DNA from: an uncultured bacterium
GTDB lineage: Bacteria > Desulfobacterota > Desulfobulbia > Desulfobulbales > Desulfobulbaceae
Direction of reading: 5' to 3'
NCBI GenBank assembly: GCA_903896915.1
Contig: CAITZN010000596.1
Location: forward strand, 1 to 5,789
DNA: 5,789 bases
How positions within the stretch are numbered: position 1 is the first letter of the stretch; each line of letters opens with the position of its first letter. This document shows, piece after piece, positions 1 through 5,789 of this stretch. Position numbers and translations under genes: made by a program. Under the pieces are notes generated by a model. That model was given only the letters and a program-made list of their open reading frames with translations. It ran no database searches and was not told where the DNA came from.

Positions 1-18
1 AACGAATACTCCACCCGT

Positions 19-780
19 TCACGGTGCGCTCAAAATCCGTATGTATTGTATCCACGACTTGGCCGCTTCGCCAGTGTTGTCGGAATCGTTCATCACCGCA
101 AGGGTGGCGGTTGGGGGAGGATCCTGGCCAAAGGCTCTGCGATAATCCCGGACAATATCCACCGTGTACTCCTGCCAGGTATTCACCTTGGCAGGCCCGG
201 CGCTGACAGGGATCATCTTTGCTTCACTGGTATAGGCATTGGTGATGACCGTGGCCTGGGACTCGCGATTGTCCCAGATATAACTGATGGAGCTGTCCGG
301 AGGATACTGCCCATAGAGGGTCTTGGCCATCTGATACTTGATCCGTTTAGCTAAAGAAGCGTGTTCCGGGTCGTAGGCAAACATGACGTAAAGACGGGCA
401 GGATAGTCATCCCCCGCTTTGGTACTGCTGTCGCCCTTACGATAGACATTGCTGATCTTCCATCGCCAGGCGAGTTTGGGGAATTGATAGACATTGAAGG
501 ATTGCCGCAACACCAGGGCAGAGGCGGAGTTATCGCTGGCCATATGCAGACAGGATTCCGCACCGCAACGATCGGCCTTGTAGGTGGAATGACGGGAAAT
601 CTTCGGAAAGAGAAGGGGCTGCCAGCGATCAAGCGATCCAAAATGCTCCTCGAGAAAAACATTCCCGGCGGCAGCGGCCTGTGAAGGAATAGGGCTGAGC
701 AGACACGCGCAGCAAAGCAGCCAGGTCAAAAGTCCTGTATTGCAGAGTGCCGCTCGCAAGACAGGAGCTTCGGCCTTCAT
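19..780 (-). CDS. DUF3047 family secreted protein
   Basis: The 253-residue protein of unknown function carries an N-terminal signal sequence: an Arg at 9, a hydrophobic run from about 15 to 30 (GLLTWLLCCACLLSPI), and a likely signal peptidase I site near SQAAAAG (residues 33-39). It has no good lipobox, so it is probably free in the periplasm. The rest matches the DUF3047 pattern as I know it: EEHFGSLDRWQPL near the mature N-terminus, LAWRWKISNV (103-112), KAGDDYPARLYVMF (121-134), SISYIWDN (164-171), DYRRAFG (212-218) and MNDSDNTGE (230-238), followed by a closing beta strand. The family is usually a single secreted beta-rich domain, so this copy looks complete. Its ATG overlaps the lipoprotein stop by 4 nt and has only a weak purine stretch upstream (TGGAAATT), suggesting coupled translation. 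Function and partner are unknown; the lipoprotein is the obvious candidate partner. Confidence 0.88.
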   Translation of the reverse strand: MKAEAPVLRAALCNTGLLTWLLCCACLLSPIPSQAAAAGNVFLEEHFGSLDRWQPLLFPKISRHSTYKADRCGAESCLHMASDNSASALVLRQSFNVYQFPKLAWRWKISNVYRKGDSSTKAGDDYPARLYVMFAYDPEHASLAKRIKYQMAKTLYGQYPPDSSISYIWDNRESQATVITNAYTSEAKMIPVSAGPAKVNTWQEYTVDIVRDYRRAFGQDPPPTATLAVMNDSDNTGEAAKSWIQYIRILSAP

Positions 781-1781
781 AATTTCCAGCCGTTAAAACG
801 GAGATAGGCGGCGAAGTCATTCATATCCGACGCGCTCCGGTTCCAGGGCTTCAGGCTGGTGTAAAAACGGCTGCCCCCTGCCCTGGGGTCGCCGAAGTCC
901 TTATCCATGCCAACAAAAAAATCCAGGCTCACCAGACTCAACGAAAGTGATTCCCAGGGTTTCAGCGCCCCCTTGACATGACCCGCCAGTGGCCAGTGTT
1001 CATAATACAAACTGGTGACGGATCCATCATTGACCGGCAATCTTTTCAGGGTTTCCAGCCCGACCACCTCCGCCTGCCGCACGGGTGTTGAATGTACTGA
1101 ATCCCTTGGGATGACCCGGATATCCATCACCCGGTGCACATCCGCACGGACCTTCACCTGGATGATTTCATTTGCTTGCACCGATTTGATCCGGGCAGGC
1201 AACAACTCCCCGTACACCGAGATCTGTGCAGGAGGCCAATGGTCTGGATAAAAGGAGGACGGTAATAACTCGGTAGGGATACTGACAGCATAACAGCCGC
1301 AGGTATTGACAGTGGTCACCAAAAGGGGGCGGGACTGCTTATCAAGGGTAAGAATGACGAGCAATCCGACATTCCTCCCCGCACCCAGGTAAAAGGGGAT
1401 AAGGCTGAAAGGCGTTGCAGAAAAGTGAACCCGGTACACCAGGTTGGTATAGGTTCCCTTGTCAGTGGAAAAAAACTGGCTGCCCGCATAGATGACCGGA
1501 ATATCGGCATTGATGCCCACAACCTCCTGGCCCTTTTCCCTCGTGGCCTCTACCCGACCAATTCTGTTATGGGGAGTTTGGGTGCCCTGAAGAAGGAAAG
1601 AGGGTGCCCGAGCCACCAGTACCGGTGACGCGGAGACCGTGGGGGCAACCACCAGGTGCTCCTGTTGCGCAACAGGTAACGAATGACCAGCGCATCCCGG
1701 CAACAGTAGGGCAGCAAAGAGCAGAATGAAAAGATGTTTTGCACGGCCCGCCTTCCTCGACACACGCCGAACCTTACACAT
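777..1781 (-). CDS. Uncharacterised lipoprotein with a CGC motif
   Basis: I do not recognise the family. The 334-residue protein begins with a basic stretch (residues 3-16, rich in Lys/Arg), a hydrophobic core (LFILLFAALLL) and LPGC with Cys30, which reads as a type II signal peptide with lipid attachment at Cys30. Ala at +2 does not suggest inner-membrane retention, so outer-membrane placement is likely in a diderm. The mature part is rich in beta-type segments, has no further membrane helix, and holds only two other cysteines, in VNTCGCYAVSIP (Cys161, Cys163), which could form a disulfide or bind metal or a cofactor. The C-terminal third is rich in aromatics (SLDFFVGMDKDFG, FYTSLKPWNRSASDMNDF, ending FNGWKL). 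The TGA stop overlaps the next gene's ATG (ATGA), tying it to the DUF3047 protein. A role in the envelope is inferred; no enzyme activity can be assigned. Confidence 0.86.
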   Translation of the reverse strand: MCKVRRVSRKAGRAKHLFILLFAALLLPGCAGHSLPVAQQEHLVVAPTVSASPVLVARAPSFLLQGTQTPHNRIGRVEATREKGQEVVGINADIPVIYAGSQFFSTDKGTYTNLVYRVHFSATPFSLIPFYLGAGRNVGLLVILTLDKQSRPLLVTTVNTCGCYAVSIPTELLPSSFYPDHWPPAQISVYGELLPARIKSVQANEIIQVKVRADVHRVMDIRVIPRDSVHSTPVRQAEVVGLETLKRLPVNDGSVTSLYYEHWPLAGHVKGALKPWESLSLSLVSLDFFVGMDKDFGDPRAGGSRFYTSLKPWNRSASDMNDFAAYLRFNGWKL

Positions 1782-1788
1782 CTTGGCC

Positions 1789-1795
1789 CCTCCTT
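1789..1795 (-). promoter_or_regulatory. Shine-Dalgarno that fixes the lipoprotein start
   Basis: The minus strand shows AAGGAGG followed by a 7-nt spacer and ATG at 1781. A TTG eight codons upstream is also in frame (1805), but it lies before this site and would put the ribosome binding sequence inside the gene. The downstream ATG is therefore the likely start. Confidence 0.88.
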
Positions 1796-1810
1796 TCTGT
1801 CTCAATCATT

Positions 1811-1829
1811 CTCTCGGCTGGGTCGAGAG
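1811..1829 (-). repeat. Short perfect inverted repeat (possible hairpin or operator)
   Basis: The arms CTCTCG and CGAGAG are separated by 7 nt. The repeat ends 29 nt upstream of the lipoprotein ATG. On the minus strand it is followed by AATGATTG, not a T-run, so it is not a typical intrinsic terminator. It could be a weak 5'-UTR hairpin or a protein-binding palindrome, or chance; a 6-bp stem is modest. Confidence 0.35.
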
Positions 1830-1942
1830 TGCCAGGTAGATCCAAAAAGTCTCTTTAGGCTCGTCGTTTCCTGGCTACACACATACTCATGGTTTCAGGT
1901 CTCGTTTTCCTGATGCACCCGCCCAACCCCAAGGTATTGCTC

Positions 1943-3217
1943 TCATGCAAGCAACCGGAAACGTTCCCAAAAATCAGGAAACGATTTGACGACACAATCT
2001 TCTCCGGTAATCACTACCCCTGGAATACGTAGGCCGGCCACCGCAAAGCTCATGGCCATCCGGTGATCATCGTAGGTGGCGATGGTCGCGCCGTGGAGGT
2101 TGCTACCGCCGTTCTTGCCATGGATAATCATCCGGGCCGGTTCTTCTTCCACATCCGCACCCAGTTTGCGCAGTTCGCTGACCACCGCTGACAACCGGTC
2201 GCACTCTTTGATGCGCAGATGGGCAATATTGTTGATCACGGTGGTTCCTTCGGCAAATGCCGCAACTACAGCCAAGGTTGGGGCCACATCGGGCATATCA
2301 CCCATGTCCACTTCAATCCCTTCAAGATGATCCGCGCCGGTGACGGTAATCCCCTCGTCGCTGCGATCAATCTGGCAACCCATCCGCGCCAGATAGGGAA
2401 GCAGATTGGCATCTCCCTGCAACGAAGGAATCGGGACATTGGCAACCGTCACCCGCCCGCCGGTCACAGCAGCGGCCGCCCAGAAATAGGAGGCTCCCGA
2501 GGCATCACCTTCGATGGCATAAGTCCGACCCTGATACGGTCCCTGCGGAATTCTGAAATAGTTAAGCGCGGGTGCCGCCTCCACGCGGATGCCGAAATCG
2601 GCCATCACCGCAAGCGTCATCTCCACATAGGGGCGGGAAAGGATTTCCCCAAGGACCTCAAGCTCCGCCGGTGCCATGGCATACGGGGCCACCAGGAGCA
2701 GCGAAGATAAATACTGGCTCGATTTGCCTTCCGGTAGAACAGTCCGGCCTCCAGCTAGCCCCTTGGCTATGATGGTCAGCGGCGGGCACCCGTTCCGGAC
2801 ATCGCTGTCGAGCTCGACCTGCCAGCCGCGCAGGGCTTCCATTAAGGGTAATATCGGTCGCTCGGCCATGCGTTCGCTGCCGGTGATATGAAACTTTCCC
2901 TGGCCAAGCGCGGCCACAGAGGTCAGAAAGCGGGTTGCCGTGCCGTTGTTGCCTAAAAAAATATCGCCCTCAGGTTCACGGATCTGGCCACCGGTTCCAT
3001 GGATCTGCCAACAGTCCGGGTCACTGTCGTCACAAACAACCCCCATCGCCTGCAAGGCGGTCATGGTGAACCGGGTATCTTCACTGGCAAGTGGCCCTAT
3101 GAGTTGTGAGGGACCTTCGGCCAGAGCAGCGGCGATCAGGGCCCGTTGAGTCAGGCTTTTGGAACCGGGCACCTTGATCGTGGCAATGACGGTCTGTACT
3201 GGTGTAATGGTTATCAT
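1943..3217 (-). CDS. aroA: 3-phosphoshikimate 1-carboxyvinyltransferase (EPSP synthase)
   Basis: Transfers the enolpyruvyl group of PEP to shikimate-3-phosphate, giving EPSP, the precursor of chorismate. The 424 residues match the usual length of about 430. Visible motifs: PGSKSLTQR with Lys20, Ser21 and Arg25; LGNNGTATRF at 88-97 (PEP loop); ERPI at 119-122; SSQYLSSLL with Gln168; the PDVAPTLAV segment with catalytic Asp310; LRIKECDRL with Glu338, Asp340 and Arg341; DDHRMAMS with His385 and Arg386; and GEDCVVKSFPDFW with Lys411. The PEP loop differs from the common GNAGTAMRP form (Asn91 for Ala, Phe97 for Pro). The ATG at 3217 is the only plausible start, since TAA occurs three codons upstream in frame and the N-terminus aligns with the family. 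No Shine-Dalgarno is visible. The gene follows aroE after a 46-nt gap, probably in the same transcript. Confidence 0.96.
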   Translation of the reverse strand: MITITPVQTVIATIKVPGSKSLTQRALIAAALAEGPSQLIGPLASEDTRFTMTALQAMGVVCDDSDPDCWQIHGTGGQIREPEGDIFLGNNGTATRFLTSVAALGQGKFHITGSERMAERPILPLMEALRGWQVELDSDVRNGCPPLTIIAKGLAGGRTVLPEGKSSQYLSSLLLVAPYAMAPAELEVLGEILSRPYVEMTLAVMADFGIRVEAAPALNYFRIPQGPYQGRTYAIEGDASGASYFWAAAAVTGGRVTVANVPIPSLQGDANLLPYLARMGCQIDRSDEGITVTGADHLEGIEVDMGDMPDVAPTLAVVAAFAEGTTVINNIAHLRIKECDRLSAVVSELRKLGADVEEEPARMIIHGKNGGSNLHGATIATYDDHRMAMSFAVAGLRIPGVVITGEDCVVKSFPDFWERFRLLA

Positions 3218-3263
3218 GACGGATTATTTTCGGTGAGGAGACAAGAAAGGGAAATAATTAGGG
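3218..3263 (-). other. aroE-aroA spacer without visible promoter, terminator or Shine-Dalgarno
   Basis: This 46-nt AT-rich gap is the only non-coding break inside the pyr-aro block. On the minus strand it holds no GGAG-like element near the aroA ATG; instead it carries a pyrimidine stretch (TTTCTTGTCTCCTCACC). I see no hairpin with a T-run and no well-spaced -35/-10 pair, so read-through from aroE is the simplest explanation for aroA expression. Confidence 0.5.
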
Positions 3264-4094
3264 TTACCTGGATTGCAGTTCGGTCAGCAGGGCATTGCGC
3301 ATAATCGCAAGAGGCCCTTCCCGCCCAGTCCACAGGGCAAACTGTGCGGCCCCTTGGTGTTGGAGCATTTTCAAGCCATCGATAGTCCGGCAACCGCGTG
3401 CGGCCGCCTCCTGCAGCAACCTGGTTTCAAGTGGGGCATAGACAATATCCATGACCACTGAAAATTGAACTAGCAATTCGGGACGGATCGGCAATGCATC
3501 ATGATGCGGTGCCATACCTACCGAGGTGGTATTAATCAACACATCAGCACGAACCTGAGACACCTCATGCACCGGGATAAAGGTGCAGTTAAGTTGGTCG
3601 GCCAGTTCCCGGCCTTTGGCCTCGGTTCGATTAGTAATCAGGATTTTGGCACCGGCCTCAAGCAGGCCAAAGCCAACAGCCCTGGCCGCACCACCGGCAC
3701 CGATAATCAGAACTGTGCTTCCCTTGAGCTCGATCTCTTCAGCCAGGGCCTGGTTCGAGCCCAGCCAATCGGTGTTGAATCCCTTACAAAATGATTCGCC
3801 GGCTCCTTTCCGCTGAAAAAAGAGGGTATTGACCGCACCGATTTTATGAGCAACCGGATCGATCTCATCAAGGAAGTCCATGATGGCCACCTTGTAGGGT
3901 ACGGTAACGGAAACACCGCTAAAACCAAGAGAGCGCAGCCCGCGAAACCCATCAGCCAGATCGCTCGGCCGCATGGGAATGTAGACGCCGTTGAGTCCCA
4001 AGGCGGCAAAAGCGGCATTGTGCATGGCCGGACTCAAAGAATGCTCGACCGGATTGCCGATAATACCGAAAAGTTGCGTGCTGCCGTTGATCAT
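3264..4094 (-). CDS. aroE: Shikimate dehydrogenase (NADP-dependent)
   Basis: Reduces 3-dehydroshikimate to shikimate with NADPH in the cytoplasm. The 276-residue length is typical of AroE. N-terminal substrate domain: GIIGNPVEHSLSPAMHN with Ser19 and Ser21 in the shikimate-binding loop, VSVTVPYK with the catalytic Lys68, GAVNT with Asn89, and GFNTDWLG with the catalytic Asp109. NADP domain: GAGGAARAV at 132-140 (nucleotide loop), NRT at 155-157 (NADP 2'-phosphate recognition), INTTSVGM at 188-194, DIVYAPLET with Tyr219, and the C-terminal GLKMLQHQGAAQF with Gln247. The residue usually Asn in the NVT(I/V)PxK motif is Ser62, a variation also seen in some AroE relatives. The start overlaps the aroD stop by 4 nt (ATGA) with a weak GAAGG element upstream, implying translational coupling. 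Motifs fit AroE better than the quinate-using paralogue YdiB, and the context supports this. Confidence 0.96.
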   Translation of the reverse strand: MINGSTQLFGIIGNPVEHSLSPAMHNAAFAALGLNGVYIPMRPSDLADGFRGLRSLGFSGVSVTVPYKVAIMDFLDEIDPVAHKIGAVNTLFFQRKGAGESFCKGFNTDWLGSNQALAEEIELKGSTVLIIGAGGAARAVGFGLLEAGAKILITNRTEAKGRELADQLNCTFIPVHEVSQVRADVLINTTSVGMAPHHDALPIRPELLVQFSVVMDIVYAPLETRLLQEAAARGCRTIDGLKMLQHQGAAQFALWTGREGPLAIMRNALLTELQSR

Positions 4095-4786
4095 GCACTG
4101 CCTTCAAAAAGAGCAATCAGGGCGTGGAGGTCATGCACCGTGAGTTGCCCGGGTGCAGTGGCCTGGTCCGAAGAAATGGCTGCATAGGTCATGAAACCGC
4201 CCAAGTAGAGGGTCGCCAGGCGACTAATTTTGCCCGCTGTGCCCATGGCAAAGGCGCTTAAGGGGAAATGGCTGGCTAGAGCCTCCTGCTGCAGGGAAAG
4301 AATACGGAGTGCTGCGTCAAAGTTGGCGGCGGTGGTCACAATCTTGCCGATGTCGGCCCCGCTGGCGATCATCTGTCGAAGGGTCTCCTGCAGGCTGGCA
4401 AGAGAAGGGGTCCCATTAAAATTATGACTGGAGATGATCACTTTAGCTTTGTGCTTGCGGGCTTCCTGCAGCAACTGCGCACGCAGATCCGCACCGGTCC
4501 GCAGTTCGATATCCACAAAGCGCGCACCAGACTGTACCCCCTTGCAAAGCAGATCAATCCGCTCCTGCTCATCTCCAGCATACTGTCCCCCTTCCCAGGT
4601 CGGTCGATTGGTCACCAGCACTGGCCGGGGAATATTGGCGACACACTGCGCGATCCGAGGATCCTTCATGCTGTCCAGACGGATCTCAACGACATCAATC
4701 AGAGGCACGACCGGCATCACGGCAGCAATAATTCCGGCACTATCGTCAGCTGCCAACGAGACGCAGATAAGACCAGATCGCGCCAT
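4091..4786 (-). CDS. aroD: 3-dehydroquinate dehydratase, type I
   Basis: Dehydrates 3-dehydroquinate to 3-dehydroshikimate, step 3 of the shikimate pathway, through a Schiff base. It has 231 residues, near the usual length for stand-alone type I enzymes. Visible motifs: VEIRLD with Glu34, Arg36 and Asp38; NRPTWEGG with Arg61 and Glu65; VDIEL with Glu94; SSHNF with the general acid/base His121; GKIVTTA with the Schiff-base Lys148; FAMGTAGKISR with Met181 and Arg189; and APGQL with Gln214. The His-Lys spacing of 27 residues equals that of the well-studied Salmonella enzyme. The ATG lies 2 nt after the pyrD stop and no Shine-Dalgarno is visible, suggesting translation by reinitiation from pyrD. 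Its TGA overlaps the aroE ATG (ATGA). It is clearly not the small type II dehydratase (AroQ). Confidence 0.95.
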   Translation of the reverse strand: MARSGLICVSLAADDSAGIIAAVMPVVPLIDVVEIRLDSMKDPRIAQCVANIPRPVLVTNRPTWEGGQYAGDEQERIDLLCKGVQSGARFVDIELRTGADLRAQLLQEARKHKAKVIISSHNFNGTPSLASLQETLRQMIASGADIGKIVTTAANFDAALRILSLQQEALASHFPLSAFAMGTAGKISRLATLYLGGFMTYAAISSDQATAPGQLTVHDLHALIALFEGSA

Positions 4787-4788
4787 GC

Positions 4789-5730
4789 TTACACGCCCAG
4801 CCGAAGCGTACCGATAATAGTGCGAACCGAAGATTCGCCCTGCTGCTGCAAATAGTTCTCGATTCCTGAGAGAATCTGCCTAGTCGCTGAGGGATTGTAA
4901 AAGTTAGCGGTCCCGACCTGCACCGCAGTTGCACCTGCAAGCAAGAATTCGATAGCGTCCTCAGCCGTGCCGATGCCGCCGATGCCAATAACGGGAATGC
5001 CCACCGCCGAGGCGACCTGCCACACCATCCGCAAGGCGATCGGCTTGATGGCCGGACCGGAGAGGCCGCCAATGATATTGGCGAGTTTCGGTTTTCGCGT
5101 TTGCGCATCAATGGCCATGCCGATGAGGGTGTTGATCAGCGAGACCGCGTCAGCACCGCTTGCCTCTACTGCCCGGGCCATGGCCACGATGTCGGTCACG
5201 TTAGGCGAGAGCTTGACGATAACAGGCAATTCGGTAACGTTTTTGACCGCAGAGGTCACGGCCGCTGCCATTTCCGGGACTGTGCCAAAGGCAACCCCAC
5301 CTTTTTTGACATTCGGACAGGATATATTGACCTCAAGCGCGTCGATGCCAGAAACTTTGGATAATTCTTTGGCAAGAATCGCATATTCCTCAATCGAATC
5401 ACCGAGGATATTGACAATGACTCGACTGCGGCAGGTCCTGAGAAAAGGCATTTTCTCGGTAACAAACCGTTCAAGTCCCACATTTTCGAGGCCAATGGCA
5501 TTAAGCATGCCGCAAGAAGTTTCAGCAATGCGGGGAGGCGGATTCCCTGGACGCGGTTTTAACGATATCCCCTTCACTACCAGAGCGCCTAAGCGATCAA
5601 GATCGACAAGGTTAGCAAATTCAGCAGCATAACCAAAGGTCCCTGAAGCGGTCATCACTGGATTAGAGAAATCGAGCGAACCGATCGAAACCGACAAATT
5701 TATGCTTCCGGAGGAGGTTAACGGGGCCAT
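4789..5730 (-). CDS. pyrD: Dihydroorotate dehydrogenase, class 1B catalytic subunit
   Basis: Oxidises dihydroorotate to orotate, the fourth step of UMP synthesis, in the cytoplasm. The 313-residue protein is a full-length FMN-binding TIM barrel. Visible motifs: [12 protein letters not shown] at residues 23-34; the FMN/substrate Lys53 in VVKGIS; the [12 protein letters not shown] substrate loop around 72-83; [11 protein letters not shown] with the catalytic Cys138 (Cys base as in class 1, not the Ser of class 2); VKLSPNV with Lys173 and Asn177; INT at 199-201; and FMN phosphate-binding GG at 221-222 and GIGGI at 249-253. No N-terminal membrane-targeting helix is present, which argues against the quinone-linked class 2 enzyme. 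The PyrK tail directly upstream supports class 1B, a heterotetramer using NAD. The start is ATG at 5730, with AGGAGG 4 nt upstream. The TAA stop lies 2 nt before the aroD start. Confidence 0.96.
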   Translation of the reverse strand: MAPLTSSGSINLSVSIGSLDFSNPVMTASGTFGYAAEFANLVDLDRLGALVVKGISLKPRPGNPPPRIAETSCGMLNAIGLENVGLERFVTEKMPFLRTCRSRVIVNILGDSIEEYAILAKELSKVSGIDALEVNISCPNVKKGGVAFGTVPEMAAAVTSAVKNVTELPVIVKLSPNVTDIVAMARAVEASGADAVSLINTLIGMAIDAQTRKPKLANIIGGLSGPAIKPIALRMVWQVASAVGIPVIGIGGIGTAEDAIEFLLAGATAVQVGTANFYNPSATRQILSGIENYLQQQGESSVRTIIGTLRLGV

Positions 5731-5789
5731 GCAACCTCCTCTGCGTTAAACACCGGCCCATGTTTGCTCATTCACGCTCATCGGTCCGC
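5718..5789 (-). CDS. pyrK: PyrK C-terminal tail (dihydroorotate dehydrogenase electron-transfer subunit), partial, apparent frameshift
   Basis: Only the last codons lie in the window. Minus-strand codons from 5759 to 5718 read [13 protein letters not shown] and then TAA. The GPVF-(N/D)-A-x-E-V ending is typical of PyrK, the FAD/[2Fe-2S] subunit that passes electrons between PyrD and NAD. In this family the fourth cluster cysteine lies just before GPVF (Cys-x-x-GPVF). Here that position is AGC (Ser) in the tail frame, and the same frame meets TGA codons at 5772-5774 and 5778-5780. An upstream frame reads RTDERE. Ignoring two bases (5767-5768) would join the frames and restore TGC, giving ...RECKHGPVF. 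I therefore read this as pyrK with an indel near 5766-5770, real or an assembly error at the sequence edge. The tail overlaps pyrD by 13 nt, the usual pyrK-pyrD arrangement. Identity rests on about 20 residues plus context. Confidence 0.66.
5735..5740 (-). promoter_or_regulatory. Shine-Dalgarno of pyrD, inside the pyrK tail
   Basis: On the minus strand AGGAGG (within AGAGGAGGTT) ends 4 nt before the pyrD ATG at 5730. The same bases encode Glu-Glu-Val of the PyrK tail, so the pyrD ribosome binding site is embedded in pyrK. The spacing is slightly short, but the match is full and no other Met codon occurs nearby in pyrD, so it supports the chosen start. Confidence 0.8.

Larger units (their letters stand above)
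1782..1942 (-). other. Intergenic spacer between aroA and the lipoprotein gene
   Basis: This is the longest non-coding stretch, 161 bp. Starting from the aroA stop it holds a G-rich patch (GGGGTTGGGCGGG on the minus strand), two imperfect copies of a CAGGAAA(A)CGA-type sequence 39 bp apart (1891-1912 and 1851-1873), a tiny 11-codon open frame between them, a 6-bp perfect inverted repeat (1811-1829), and the lipoprotein ribosome binding site. I find no canonical rho-independent terminator after aroA and no convincing sigma-70 promoter. The length and structure suggest a possible separate transcription or regulation point for the two envelope genes, but this is inference. Confidence 0.45.

Noticed and set aside
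1..18. Terminator after the DUF3047 gene
   Set aside because: Only 18 bases remain beyond the stop codon; no hairpin or T-run can be seen in them, and the region needed lies outside the window.
1782..1805. Extended TTG start for the lipoprotein, adding eight residues
   Set aside because: The extension contains the Shine-Dalgarno itself; the ATG at 1781 has ideal spacing from AAGGAGG.
1918..1936. Possible G-quadruplex in the G-rich patch after aroA (minus strand)
   Set aside because: Only three G runs of three or more bases are present; a stable three-layer quadruplex needs four.
1782..1942. Riboswitch such as the c-di-GMP type upstream of the lipoprotein
   Set aside because: The characteristic conserved core segments (for example the GCAAAGCC-like block and its receptor) are not present, and the spacer is short.
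2219..2710. Plus-strand open frame (163 codons) opposite aroA
   Set aside because: Antisense shadow of aroA with no recognisable domain.
4967..5632. Long plus-strand open frame (221 codons) opposite pyrD
   Set aside because: It lies entirely antisense to a strongly supported pyrD, has low-complexity Thr/Ser/Met-rich composition typical of a shadow frame, and resembles no family I know.
5718..5789. Selenocysteine or altered-code reading of the TGA codons in the pyrK tail
   Set aside because: TGA ends aroD, aroA and both envelope genes normally, two TGA codons lie close together at non-conserved positions, and a 2-base indel explains the pattern better.

Overview
This window is a single block of six genes, all on the minus strand, plus the last codons of a seventh. 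Read in the direction of transcription, from the right edge to the left, the order is: pyrK (C-terminal tail only), pyrD, aroD, aroE, aroA, an uncharacterised lipoprotein, and a DUF3047 protein. Base composition looks moderately GC-rich and even throughout. There are no tRNA or rRNA genes, insertion sequences, CRISPR arrays or phage genes, and no sign of recent transfer.

Right part (about 1943-5789): core metabolism. pyrD with the pyrK tail just upstream indicates a class 1B, NAD-linked dihydroorotate dehydrogenase for pyrimidine synthesis. It is followed by three shikimate-pathway enzymes in pathway order: AroD makes 3-dehydroshikimate, AroE reduces it to shikimate, and AroA makes EPSP from shikimate-3-phosphate. 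Spacing is very tight (13-nt overlap pyrK/pyrD if the tail is read as proposed, 2-nt gap pyrD/aroD, 4-nt ATGA overlap aroD/aroE), so these are probably co-transcribed and partly translationally coupled. aroA follows after 46 nt with no visible Shine-Dalgarno sequence.

Left part (19-1781): a two-gene envelope module separated from aroA by a 161-bp spacer. The first gene encodes a lipoprotein of unknown family with a clear type II signal peptide and a strong ribosome binding site. Its stop overlaps the start of a secreted DUF3047 protein by 4 nt (ATGA), so the two are probably made together outside the cytoplasmic membrane. Their function is unknown, and they are the least understood part of the window.

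Organism: a pyrK/pyrD pair, stand-alone type I AroD, and a DUF3047 protein next to a lipoprotein fit an anaerobic or sulfur-metabolising member of the former Deltaproteobacteria (Desulfobacterota, perhaps a Desulfobulbaceae relative). This is inferred from gene content and protein style, not shown by a marker gene. I see no convincing new defence, mobile or RNA-based system. The points most worth checking are the broken reading frame at the pyrK tail and the lipoprotein/DUF3047 pair.
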